This document shows, in pieces, positions 1 to 10,392 of a stretch of DNA of 64,000 bases. The notes under the pieces were generated by a model, which was given only the letters and a program-made list of their open reading frames with translations, ran no database searches and was not told where the DNA came from. The stretch comes from Pleurotus ostreatus/Saccharomyces cerevisiae fusant (lineage: Eukaryota > Opisthokonta), in contig JAMQCK010000060.1 in assembly GCA_024196135.1 (NCBI GenBank), forward strand, positions 1 through 64,000, in the 5' to 3' direction. Within the stretch, counting starts at the first letter, position 1; each line of letters begins with the position of its first letter. Position numbers and translations under genes: made by a program.

Positions 1-45
1 CGGCGATAGATCGCGGTCGGGGACTCGTGATGACGACAAGGCGGC

Positions 46-3000
46 TCACATCGCGGAGTGAGCGCGGCCTTCTTCAGCCCTATGTTTTACTAGCCGGCTG
101 GACTGGCTAGGATCCGTTTGTGTTGTTGTAGTCGTCTGTCGCCTCGAGTCCAGCAAGAATAAGATGTATTCCGGTTGTCCTGTATGGTGGTACGAGGACA
201 AACGGATAAGGTAAAATCTACAAAAATGCGGTATATAAGCGCTGATCACGTGCGCGTGCGGCGATCGCCGAAAACCCGAATTCCACAGCATGCACATATC
301 ACGGTCCACGAAACTGTGAAAGGGGTATATGAGATCGATTCCGAGCTACAGGCGAAGGACGTACATCCCGACATAGTAGTTGGTCCAGTCATCGGTCTGG
401 CCGGGAGGGCGCGCAAGGGATGGACCAGCGCGCAACAGATCCGTCGTCCGTTCATCGACGAAGCTCGGGAGGAGATGAGCCCCGCGTATGACAAGGGAGG
501 GGTCCAGAAACCCGAACGCGTCCGGCATGTCTTGTGGGATAAACCCGACCTTAGGTAGACGTGCCCGAGTACGACCCCACGCGTAATTTGGCTCCTTCCC
601 GAGCCATCGGACCCATAGAAAGTCCATCGGGCGAAAGTTGACGTCTTTTGACAGGGTACCGACATGGCGAACATCGGCACGATAGATACCGAGGACTTGG
701 GCGTACCAATACGGATGAACGTCGTCGCCGACCTCGGGTGAACGGGTCATGACGAAGCCGCGCTGCCTGGCGCTTATGCAGTCGTAGTCGCGGCGGACGT
801 CGTACGTCGTGTAGTTGATGCGAAGGAGCTGCGAGAAGTAGAGTCTTGAATTTTTTATATGAATTGTTTGGCGGTCTTGATCGGTGAAGTCGTAGTCGTC
901 GCCATCGAACTCTCGTCCCAGGCGGCGCCCGAGCAGATGATCGAGGAGTTTCTCTATGAATTTCTGCGGAATTGTCAGTCGAGACAAAGTAGAGCGAGAT
1001 GAAGGGGTACCGACCTCTGCTGCCGGATCGTCACGATGCTCCTTCGCGAACTCATAGAGGTCGAAGTTGTGTTTCCGTGTCTGGGAGATGACGTAGGGAG
1101 CGCCGCTGGAAGCCTTCCTAAGCTCCCGCCTCTCCTTCTTCTCGGCACGGAAGAAGTCGTGGCGTGCGTATTTTGCGGCCACCTGCTTCATCGCTCCCTT
1201 CTTGTTCGTGAGCTGGTACAGCTTCTTCACGAGGCGGTGAGCAAGCTCTCCCTGTACATTGGTCAGCGCGAGGTCAAGTGAGTACTGACGGCTCTATTAA
1301 TGCGTACCAGTTGGGTCGAGTAAGAGTCCGTGGTTCCATATAGCCGGATGGACTGTACGTAGTCGCCAAGAGCATGAAACTTGTATGTGGCGAGGTTGAG
1401 CGGTCGCGCCTTGCGTGCTGAGGGTGCTGAGGCGGCAACAGCCTCCGGTTGAGGCGGAGCAGGCAGACCAGTGGCGACAGCAGCCTTTCGTGCTTGACGA
1501 CGTGCGCGCGCATTGGCCTCCTTTGGGAGCTCGACGGTGTTGTACGAGCGGGATAACTGCTCGAACTCGCGGGCGAGCTTGCCGAACTCTTGCGTAAGCT
1601 TGTCGAGCAGATCCAGTGTCGAGTCCGTGTGCATGCGAAGTTTCGCCAGAGCATGCCATTCGGCAAAGCGGTAGAGCAGTTCGAGCACCTTGGTATCGTG
1701 CTCTCGTGGGAAGAGCATTTCAAAGCAAGGTATAGCACACTAGGATACGTGTTAGGAATACCCAACAGGCACTTGAAAGTCACTCACCTGAAGCAAATCC
1801 TCAAAATCGCGAGCAGCCAGCTTCTTCATCTCGGAGACATTCTCTTTAGCCCCGAAGCGACGTATAGTGCCTCGTCCAAAGGGATCAATGTGCCTATAGC
1901 TGTATTTTGAAGTCAGTATCACATGCAGAGAATGACGACAAGAGAGACGTACCGCTCGTTCAAAGTTTGAACCAGAGCACCCTTCGGGTCGACGGCATAG
2001 AGCATGCGAATGAGATGGGTGAATACGGTCTTCCAGACACCCAGCTCGAACTCGTGGAGGAGATCGACGACGAGCATGTCGGAGGGGTTGAAGCTATCCC
2101 CAAGTTTCTCGGCGAAGGCATTCTACCCAATTGAGTAAGCAGATGGACGAAAAGACAGCACAAATACTCACGGAAGTTGGGACTCCGGAAAAGTCTTTCA
2201 GCAACGTGTTGACCAACGTGCCGCCGATGGGGTGAGCAAACTTGTAAATCGCTCTCCTCGCCCATTCGACGCGATCACGCAGGTACGTGCGGGCCTTCTT
2301 GAGGCGGGTGGCCATGTCGCGCTTCATGCCGAGACGGTCAAGCTTGGGCTTCGTGACGAGGCACCGGGGACAGGGGCAGAGGCCGCCATCGCGGATTGTC
2401 GCCAAAAGGACCCTATGAAGCCCATGTCAGCTAACGACAGTTCATGCGACGGCACGGTCAACGCACTTCTCTGGATAATCTGCCGAATATGTGAATATGC
2501 GAGGGTAGACCCTGCGCTCGACCCCGTCGGAGCAGAGGATGACCATGCCATTCTTGTACGCGTGCAGAAACTCTGCATCCAGTATGACCTTCCACACAGC
2601 GTGCATGAGCTCGCGGCGGCAGTGCGTCGTGATGTCCCGCTGCTGCGTCGCCCACTTCGCGTGAGTCTTCTGGCCAAAAGTCGCGAAGTCGGATGGGAGC
2701 TGGGAGGCTGTCAGGTCTCCGTCTAAGTAGAAAACTCGTATAGCTCACCGATGGTATGTACGCAAGATGGTGTAAAGCACCTGACGAAGGTGCTGATCGG
2801 ATGTACTTCGAGTGATTACCGAGCATGAGATAGATGGGCCATGCTTTGGCAGTACCGAAGTTCGTCAGATGAGCCGCATCTGAAGCCAGCATGAGCGCGG
2901 CGACCGTGCGCTCGCGCTGACACGTTGGGTCATCGGTGGGGGCTCGGAGGCAAACATTGTCGTACTCCTTGATGAAGACGTCCGAATTGTAGAGCTCGCC

Positions 3001-4248
3001 GTGGACGCGTTCGGACGTGCCTTCGCCCGTCGCGTGTCGTAGCTCAAATGGCGTGTAGTGCAAGTGCTGCGCAAGCGAGTCCTGGAACGCCGCTTTTATA
3101 GTGGTGGTAAGGTTGACATGCAGGAGACCGGGGATGGAGTACGGGACAGGCGGCGCGCCAGACACGCCCGAGGGGACATCAATTGTCACCGACGTCTCCT
3201 GGAATTGCTTGAAGAATGGGTGGGACTTTGCATCGATCGGAGCCTCAGCTAGAGCCTTGCTCAGTCGCGCGTTCTCCCGGTCCGCATCGAAGCCGTCCAA
3301 GTGCCATGCTTCATAGTCTGGGGCCTTCATGACTTCTCGGACGAACGTGTTGAGCTCCTTATTGGTCTTCAGCGTGTTCCCGTTGTTTTGCCACGCCATG
3401 ATGCGATAAATCGTGATGTTCGAGTAAGGCCACGGTGGCGCGAACTGCGCGGCGTCATTGCGCACCTGTGCTGAGTCCTCGTCATCGGACGCGCCGTCGT
3501 GAGACTGATGGAAGGACGGCCTTGAAGCCAAGTCCTCGGGGCCTACGTCGGCATCAGGATCGTGCGAGGGACGATGTTGGTAGCGCCGGAAGATGTTGAA
3601 CGAGTTCACGGCCGAAACGAAGGTGTCGCGTACGATCAATCGAATGCGCGGGAGAATGGACGTAGGCGGAAGAGGATCAGACTGAGGGACAGGACTGCCG
3701 TCAAGCGGTGCAGGAGGCTCGGGCGACTTGTTGCGATACCGTGCCGGCCTTCGCGTGTTGCGAGCAGGTCGACCGGATGCGGTCAGACGCTGAGGTGGCT
3801 CCGGCTCGGGGGGAAGGGCTGTGTCGATCACGATTGGCGAGTCGACAAGAGGTGAGTTTTCTTGCTCAACACTCTCTAACGGTGCGTCAACGAGCATCGG
3901 GTCAGTGACCGAGGTCGGTGGTTGCGCAGAGCCGCTCGCGCGCACGGGAGAGGTCGAATCCGGAGCCATGGATCCCGATCTGCCAATAATTGGCTGCAGC
4001 TACGTACGGTCAGTACATGGATGGCCATCAGACGGAAGGATAAGACCTACCTGTTGCAGTCGCATTTGACGTGCGTTCCTTCTGCTGTTCGACACCCTCT
4101 CTGCTCGCTGGGCGCGAATCGCCTCCTTCTTCTGTTCATCCGCCCTCGCATGAGCGCATGAGCTCTTGTGATGATTGAGTCGGCGCTGGTTGGGGGCTTC
4201 GATGCCGCACTCTTTGACACAAGTGAATTGATATCGTACGGCGGGCAT
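46..4248 (-). CDS. Plavaka-type DNA transposase with N-terminal zinc finger
   Basis: Multi-exon gene encoding roughly 1,200 residues. It starts at the ATG at 4246-4248, which opens a C2H2-like finger (CVKECG...H-x2-KSSC) followed by a basic coiled stretch. A disordered Pro/Ser/Asp-rich region follows, and then the transposase core typical of basidiomycete Plavaka (CMC/CACTA-like) elements: VHGELYNSDVF, a KAWPIYLMLGNHSKYIR block, SDGVERRVYPRIFTYSADYPEK, CPCPRCLVTK, then a VDLLHEFELGVWKTVFTHL block and GELAHRLVK. The C-terminal block has HPYWYAQVLGIYRADV and DFLWVRWLGKEP. Introns of about 50 nt join these blocks without a frame break. A 51-nt intron near 310-360 (donor GTACGT, acceptor CACAG) joins ...DDWTNYYVG to FVDRDM, so the stop is at 46 and not at the in-frame TAG at 346. 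The gene looks intact. I could not find CACTA-like terminal repeats or a target duplication. Family assignment is from recalled motifs. Confidence 0.82.
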
Positions 4249-5006
4249 ATATGCGATGTCGAAGGAAGGGGGACTGCTTGACTGGATATGATCTGCACAG
4301 TAAAGGACGAGACAGAGCGCGATGAATATGATAAAGAGGCGGCGCGTCCTAGACGGAGGCGCCGTGGTGCGAGCCATGAGCGAGATGGCGGTGAGAGCTC
4401 AGGCTGGAAAAAATGACAAGTCCCCCGTCTGGGCACGCAGCGTACTCCTGTGACTGCCAATGACATATCTGGTTGAATGTGGTTGCGGCTTCTCTGTGCG
4501 GGAGCACAAGACGTTGGGGAAGCATGCGGGGAACGTGGAGGCGACAGAGCAGCAAATGAGCAGCGACCTGCACGTGACAGAGTTCGGAGCGTTCCGAAAC
4601 GGGGCGTACACAAGTTCAAACTTGGGCCGACATCGCTTGCTCCGCGCCCTCATCCATGTGCTTCACTTCCCGCGGCGCTTTCTTGTTCTCTCATCCTTGA
4701 TACCCTACGCCTTCGAGAACAAATATCGACTTGCGCGGCTCAAAATCTGCCGTCTTTCCTTTGATATTATCGCCGCGCGCAGGGTCCAACCCCAACACCA
4801 GCATTTGTCCTTCGCAACGACCGCTGCGCCAACCGGGCGGTAGGGCAACAGATGACTCCAGGCATAGCCTTGAGGCGGATACTTTACCGCTCGTTTTTGT
4901 CAGGCGCAAGGCATGCGTGTATATAGGTAAGCCCACTTGTAGCTCTTCAACCCATCGCTCATTTTCCACTCGACCGGCGTTCGTTTTCTCAATCTCGTCC
5001 TGCCTC
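4249..5006. other. shared upstream region of the transposase and the DUF6698-like gene
   Basis: Divergent intergenic region of about 760 bp. The open frames here are short, overlap each other and carry no recognisable motif. I see no convincing terminal inverted repeat of the transposon. It presumably holds both promoters. Confidence 0.5.
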
Positions 5007-6576
5007 ATGTCTCGCGCTAGCTCTCCCTCTGCAACCGCTGACTCTGGCGCGCACGCAATTGCGGTCCTTCGGCGTCAGCTCGACCGGTCTCGTCTGGCTG
5101 TTGCGCAGTCTCAAGGCCTCAAACGAGGCAAAGCCGAGTGAGTATCGCAACATGCCGCTTCCTTCCCTCATCACTGACGCCTCAACTTGCAGTCCCTTCA
5201 ATACAGCGGCTCGTGGCTTTTGCCGTCTCATTGCCGTCGAGCAGGATATCTTGACGCTTCAAGCGGAGGCAGATCGGCGCGACGAGGCCACCCAAGCAAT
5301 CCAGGACGGTGAAGAGGTCGAGCCTCTGTCAGTCGAAGAGCAGCGCGAGTGAGTTCGGTTTTCTGTCTGCCATTCAGAGTGTCGTGCTCACCTTGGCAAT
5401 CAGAGCAGACCGCACTCACCGTTCATATTGCCTCCTCCTTCGACTTGTTACCGACCTGGAACGTGCACTCTCTGGCCCCACAAGCGACCTCGGAGTCATG
5501 TTGAAGAAGGTGCGCCTACGAATGTTTCATCAATATTGCAGCGCTTGACGACCTCGATTCAGATCCAGCACGCCGGTAATACGGCGCGCAGCGAGGACAT
5601 CATGTCGATCAGGGCCTTCTTGGCTCAAGCCCTCAGCAACGCGCCATATAATTGTCATCCCCCTCTGGATCCACGCGACCGCAGCGATCGTGGGCTTCAG
5701 AATCCCGTCACCGGAGCGCTTCTCTGTCCGATTTCCTTCGACATCAAGGACCCCAAGTACGTGGCATCCATCCATCCTCCTAGAATTCATCTAACATACT
5801 TCGAGCACTCTTTCGAAGGTCCGCAACGGCGACCCCGACTACCTGCTTGGAAGCGACTTCTTCCTTCACTACCTCTATGCGCGAGGTGCAGGCAATCCTG
5901 AGGACGTCACCGAAGGATTCCTTCGTAGCGCCCTCCTCGTCGAAGTAAGTCTCTCGCATTAACTTTCCAATCTCATGTGTTTTCTTACGCTGTGGTCAGG
6001 CTTATCGTACCGTTTTCATCTCAAAGAGGCGCTCTGAAGACGAAGACAGCGACAGCGAAGGCAACGAAGAGGAAGCCCCGCCCGTGAAGAAGCGAAAACT
6101 CCAGCAGGGCACTGAGAAGAAGCCTTCCACCAAGCCCAACGTGGCGACGCTTCTGCGCATGGACGGACAGGTAACACCGCGCTCCATCGCGTACATTGCA
6201 GTCCTCGTAAGTCCTTACTTCTACTTCTTGATAGCGGTCTCTGATGACTAATACAGGTGCACTTCAATCTCACGGACGCTACACAATGGCGGCGCCAGGT
6301 ATACGGCGTCAACTATGGTGCCCTGTACAACTTCATTGTCGACTATTTTGAGGACTTCGACGAGACCACGGAAGTCGGCAAGCTTGCGCAGGCCAACGCG
6401 CAAGACCTGCTCAAGTGGTGGAACCGGTAAGCCAATTCGCCTACTCGCGTACCTTTTTCTGATAGACGAGCAGCAAGATCTTCCCCGGCAACTTCTTCGC
6501 GAAGGTCAACGTCCAGGCTTCTCGCAACAAGCTTGCCGCGCAGCTTGCCGCGAAGGTTGCCGCCAACGCTGTGTAG
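5007..6576 (+). CDS. basidiomycete-specific protein of unknown function, DUF6698-like
   Basis: The start ATG at 5007 opens MSRASSPSATADSGAHAIAV, and the gene reads through about seven short introns to the TAG at 6574-6576, giving about 350 residues. The N-terminal half is predicted helical with a coiled coil (LRRQLDRSRLAVAQSQ, LIAVEQDILTLQAEADRR). The C-terminal half has the order I associate with the DUF6698 family: LQNPVTGALLCPISFD, DYLLGSDFFLHYLYARGAG, an acidic then basic nuclear-localisation-like stretch (EEEAPPVKKRKLQQG), VTPRSIAYIAVLVHFNL, and DLLKWWNRKIFPGNFF near the end. This family is expanded in agaricomycetes and its function is unknown. The basic stretch suggests a nuclear protein, which is inference. 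It lies head to head with the Plavaka transposase, 758 bp apart, and may be mobile-element associated. The family number is from memory. Confidence 0.68.
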
Positions 6577-7020
6577 TTGTATGGATAATACATTGTCGTT
6601 CGTTCAGGCTCCCATATCCGTCTATCCTCTAGAATATCATAATACAGTCGTATAATGTGCCATTAAACAGTCTCTACCTGAATCCTAGGCCTGATATGCG
6701 TGAAAAGAGACGGGTGCTGCTTGGACGTTGTCTAACTGCATGCTTAATAATTCTATGAGGAGCCAGGCTGACGAGAACATGTCATTCGAGTATATAGTTG
6801 CCGCTCGGTGGCCACGAGCCGACCGTCTCGTACAGCGTGCTCACTTATGAACATACTTGTAATATACGGTCAACTGCAAACAAGCAGCTGAATGTCTACC
6901 ATACACGAACCATATGGTGCACCGTGGTCAGCCACGCTCCTCGTGGTGACGAGATGGCCTTGATGGCGCGTGACACCTTCTTTCACCAGATATGGCCATG
7001 ATCCTGGGCATCTGGTTGTG
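6577..7020. other. intergenic, no gene recognised
   Basis: About 440 bp after the DUF6698-like gene. Only short frames without recognisable motifs. The right end may contain decayed downstream exons of the KRE9/KNH-like gene on the minus strand. Confidence 0.4.
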
Positions 7021-7307
7021 ATATTGCTGCCACGGCACGTCTGAGCGCCCGAGGTAGTCAGTGGTCAGCACGAATCTGGAAATGTATATTTCCCTGATGG
7101 CCCGCCCCAGTCAGTCTTGTCCCTCCCTCCAACAAGCCCAAACCTGACTTACCAAGTGATGTTGACCTTCTGCCCCGGCGTCCACACCGTCGTCGCGTTC
7201 GGCGACAAGATGTGCGGGACGTAGATCGTCGACGCGGGCGGCGGGGTGACGGGCACCGCCTGCGCACCAAGCGCGCACGCAGCCATGAGAGCGGTGAGGA
7301 AGAACAT
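7020..7307 (-). pseudogene. KRE9/KNH-like secreted protein, first exon with unclear remainder
   Basis: Exon 1 starts at the ATG at 7305-7307 and encodes a clear signal peptide (MFFLTALMAACALGAQAV) and the opening of a KRE9/KNH-type domain: an IYVPHILSPNATTVW stretch and then GQKVNITW. It ends at a good donor, GTAAGT, near 7153. Basidiomycete members of this family continue with a short D-T/S-S-x-x-P segment and then a beta-sandwich ending near a GDSGN motif. Further along the minus strand I find only suggestive pieces (an SNIT near 7020-7040, then a one-base shift) and no clean in-frame continuation. The gene may be decayed, or I may be missing a divergent exon. A TATA box about 94 bp upstream suggests it was once, or still is, expressed. 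The left boundary is approximate. Confidence 0.38.
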
Positions 7308-7400
7308 TGCTGAAGTAGGTAAAGAGCGAGGTTATTTCGAAGTGAGGCGAGGAGGGATGGGCGGGCGGGGATGGGGTTAGAAACACTGGGAAGGAATCAT

Positions 7401-7409
7401 GTTTATATA
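7401..7409 (-). promoter_or_regulatory. TATA box of the KRE9/KNH-like gene
   Basis: TATATAAAC on the minus strand, about 94 bp upstream of the ATG at 7307. The position and sequence fit a fungal core promoter of a strongly or variably expressed gene. Confidence 0.45.
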
Positions 7410-8218
7410 GAGCAGCCTCACCTCGGCGGCTCTCGTAATTGCCCGTCCCCGGCGTGCCCGTTCGTAAGCGAGGCGCTTGGATGCTCTTATATTGACAGCC
7501 GAGAGGCAAGAGAAGTACATACCCTGCAGGCACCTGGCCTTTTGAAGCATCCCTGAGCCGGACGAGCAGAGGGCAGTGTATCTGGTCTGCAGACTTCTGG
7601 CTTTCACTGCCCGTCGCATGTCGAGCTTCTTGATTACAGCCCATACAGTAGCACCTCATGATAGCAAGAGAAGGGTACGCTAAATGCAGCGGTCAGTTCG
7701 GAGGCCACGGTCCTGCGAGGCCGCGCAAGCGTGAGGTGTTTCCGAGAACAATGCAATGATGTTTAGATGTTCCGGACACTCATTCGATTGCCTCTCAAGA
7801 AGATGAGTACAGTAGATGAGCTGAGTGCTGTCCATGCCGGCGTCCTTCAAGATTTTTAACGAGCGGTGCTCATGACGGTAGATTCCAAGAGTTGTGGGCC
7901 CCTTATAGTGCTCGCACGTGCGTATACTCGGACCGGGCTACGCTGTTCCGGTACACCATGAATGCCCGCTGCCCCAGGAAAGAGTGTTCACTCCGATGTA
8001 GCATGCGCTTCATGCTGTAGAAGGCCCAAACTACTCAGCATGCTGTTCAGCCGCATTCATCGAACGCTGCCTACAGCTTGCCTGCAGCGCGCGCTCCCGA
8101 GCACTTAGGCTAAGCAACATAAGCGGCTAGCCATAACATCGTCCACAACCGATTGTGATACAACACAGATATCTTTTCAACCCCGATATCCATCCGGCAC
8201 CCAAGTACCTTCGCCCAC
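7410..8218. other. intergenic, no gene recognised
   Basis: About 800 bp between two minus-strand secreted-protein genes. Frames are short and not conserved in appearance. It should hold the distal promoter of the KRE9-like gene and the 3' UTR of the cysteine-rich protein gene. Confidence 0.45.
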
Positions 8219-8557
8219 TCAGCAGCACGCCCCCTTCCACTGCTTGATCCCATCCGGATAAGAGACGCACTCCCCATTGTTCGCGCCGGCCGAGATCCAC
8301 TCGCCCCTGCCCGTGCACGTATTGGCCTCCGCATAGAGGTAGGCGCCACAGCACCCCGGACCAAACGATTTGAGCGAGTATACGGTCTCAGGGAAGCTGT
8401 TGCAGCTAGCGTTCCCATCGTCCGTGCGCGCGACTACGGGGCCGGAGCAGTCGGTGCTGGCGTAGGCCTCCTGGTAGAAGTCGTCGCGCGGGACGAGGGG
8501 GTTGGCGAAGGTCAGGGTGGCGAGGAGGGCGGCTGAGAAGAAGGTGGTGAGCTGCAT
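8219..8557 (-). CDS. small cysteine-rich secreted protein
   Basis: Single-exon gene of 112 residues from the ATG at 8555-8557. Residues 1-18 form a signal peptide (MQLTTFFSAALLATLTFA), and NPLVPRD looks like a Kex2-type or propeptide junction before the mature chain. The mature part has eight cysteines: single ones in STDCSGP, NASCNSF, ANTCTGR and NGECVSY, a CC pair in PGCCGAY and a terminal CC pair. An even number suggests four disulfides. One N-glycosylation sequon (NAS) is present. The protein ends in a CC pair, so a GPI anchor is unlikely. The size, signal and cysteine content fit fungal small secreted proteins of unknown role. No family recognised. Confidence 0.75.
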   Translation of the reverse strand: MQLTTFFSAALLATLTFANPLVPRDDFYQEAYASTDCSGPVVARTDDGNASCNSFPETVYSLKSFGPGCCGAYLYAEANTCTGRGEWISAGANNGECVSYPDGIKQWKGACC

Positions 8558-8685
8558 GGTGGTTGCTGTCTGCTAGGGGGTCAGCATGGAGGGGTATGGG
8601 TTCAGAAAGAGGACTACGTACGGTGTGAAGACGGTCGACGAAAAGACGAGCAGGCGGTGGTGGGTTTTCTGTTTGACTTCCTCGA

Positions 8686-8694
8686 CCTTATATA
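8686..8694 (-). promoter_or_regulatory. TATA box of the cysteine-rich secreted protein gene
   Basis: TATATAAGG on the minus strand about 130 bp upstream of the ATG at 8557. The same 9-mer lies upstream of the first FAD oxidase gene at 59629-59637. Confidence 0.5.
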
Positions 8695-9545
8695 GAGTCT
8701 GTACCCGCGTAAACATACCTCGGAGAACGAAGACCCGGAGAGCGACCAGTGCCCGCAACTTATGCAAGGAGCACGCTGATAGTGCGCGCAGAAGGGCACG
8801 AAGCTCTCTGCGCATATTCCGCGGCAAATAGACTACCAAGCCGTTCTGGGTACGGTGACGCTGCGTGCACAACATAGGTTTGCGATTCCAAAGTCCTGAA
8901 GACTTTTCGTAGGTAGTAGTCAAGAACGGGACGCTTGCAAGGCGTGTCGGCTGTTTGCTTTGGCGATTCAAGCGATGTAATGCTGTCAATGCATCGGGAG
9001 CCGATTGAGCACGCGCTTTCGTGTACATCTGCGTGCGGCAGTGAAGGCCACCGTAAGCACTACCCACCTCCACGCCGCGAGTCCGTAAGCCGACCCGAGT
9101 TGAAAGAGTACGCGCGAGCCATAGAGATGCCGATGAACGGGAGAGCACATGCAGGTTAGTGCAACGTTAAGTGCACCACCGGAGGAGATGCTAGTGTCAC
9201 CAAGCATGTGAGAGGGAAGATAGGCAGCTGAGAGACAATGCAACGCAGGTGATTTGCGCGAGTCAGAAGGCGACGGAGGGAATGGACATGGGCGCCTGCT
9301 GCTGACGGACTTTTCGGGCTAATTTACGGGGCCCTTTTGTCAAGGTCATCTTGGATTCGTTCGTGTAGGCGATCGAGTATTGGGAGTCCTAGAGCTTGTC
9401 GATACGATAGCATGACGGTTCTGCTCCAGAGTCGCTCGGCGTTTTCCGACACTGGTCGCCGGCATGACGGCAAACTCCGTGGCGCCATCGAATGGTCGAG
9501 ACGATAGACGTTGGTTACCTACCTTCGACCAGCCACTGAATCATC
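8695..9545. other. intergenic between divergent genes
   Basis: About 850 bp between the minus-strand secreted-protein gene and the plus-strand MYND gene. No open frame looks coding. It should hold the upstream regulatory regions of both genes. Confidence 0.45.
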
Positions 9546-10241
9546 ATGAGTGCTGATCACTGCGATGTATGCAATGCAAAGGGAGACATCAAGCGTTGCT
9601 CAACATGCCGCTCTCGCTTCTACTGCGTGAGTCGCTGAGTTCGCCGGAATCACTGCCATCATTCACTTGTCATCCATCTCCTAGAGCGCTGATTGTCAGA
9701 AGGCCGACTGGCCCACACACCGCGCAGCCTGCCGGAATAGCATCTGGTACAACTCGCCCAAGTATCGCAAGTGCGACGACGGCAGCATGCACGAGGGCAA
9801 GCTCGAGCTCGTCACCTGGGAAGGCAAGTACAGGGACTCGGACGAGAAGCTCGGCTGGGGCGCGTGCATCATCGAGGAGTCTGAGGACATGAAGAAGAAG
9901 TACTACGAGGAATTCGGAGGGGACGATAAAAAGATGTTCGAGTACTGGCCGCAGGGGTATCGCTGGACGTGCTGTGGGATGGCGGGGGATATGACGTATG
10001 GGTGCGACCACCATGGGACGGGGTCGAAGCCTTGTACGTGCGATTACTGGTATGTCAGGCTTGGGTTATGGTGGTAGGGGGAGAAGAAGAGCTGACGAGA
10101 ACCATCAGTCGCGCCGGGAAGCCACTACCCGATAGGATCTACAACGACCCGGACCCCCACCGGACGGGTCTCAAACTCAGTCGTGGTCCTGACCCGCGCA
10201 GCTATCACCCGGGTGCGTTCGTAATGGACATGGGCTGGTGA
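9546..10241 (+). CDS. MYND-type zinc-finger protein
   Basis: Three exons, about 210 residues. Exon 1 (ATG at 9546) gives CDVCNAKGDIKRCSTCRS and ends at TTCTACTGC before GTGAGT. Exon 2 resumes with SADCQKADWPTHRAAC. Together they make a complete MYND finger (C-x2-C...C-x2-C...C-x3-C...H-x3-C), a protein-protein interaction module. The rest contains LELVTWEGKYRDSD and a second Cys/His-rich stretch (WTCCGMAGDMTYGCDHHG, then PCTCDYW) that could bind another metal. Exon 3 encodes the C-terminus ending VMDMGW. MYND-only proteins of this size are abundant and uncharacterised in agaricomycetes. No SET domain is seen, so this is not an Smyd-type methyltransferase. Confidence 0.78.
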
Positions 10242-10392
10242 AGATGGAAGGACGAAAGCGAATGATGTTCATAAATTAGTGCCCTCCAGCCCGATGAGTA
10301 GAATGTACGTGCTGATCTAGGATAGACGTAGAGTTACATGGAATGGGGATGATGTCGTCTAGCGTCCATCACCCGCTCACCCGCTCACTCGC

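Noticed and set aside
46..309. Separate small minus-strand gene beginning DRDMCM
   Set aside because: It is in phase with the end of the Plavaka gene across a 51-nt intron and supplies the expected FVDRDM block, so it is treated as the last exon.
1..5006. CACTA-like terminal repeats bounding the Plavaka element
   Set aside because: No CACTA/TAGTG pair or flanking duplication was found by eye; the left end may lie outside the window.
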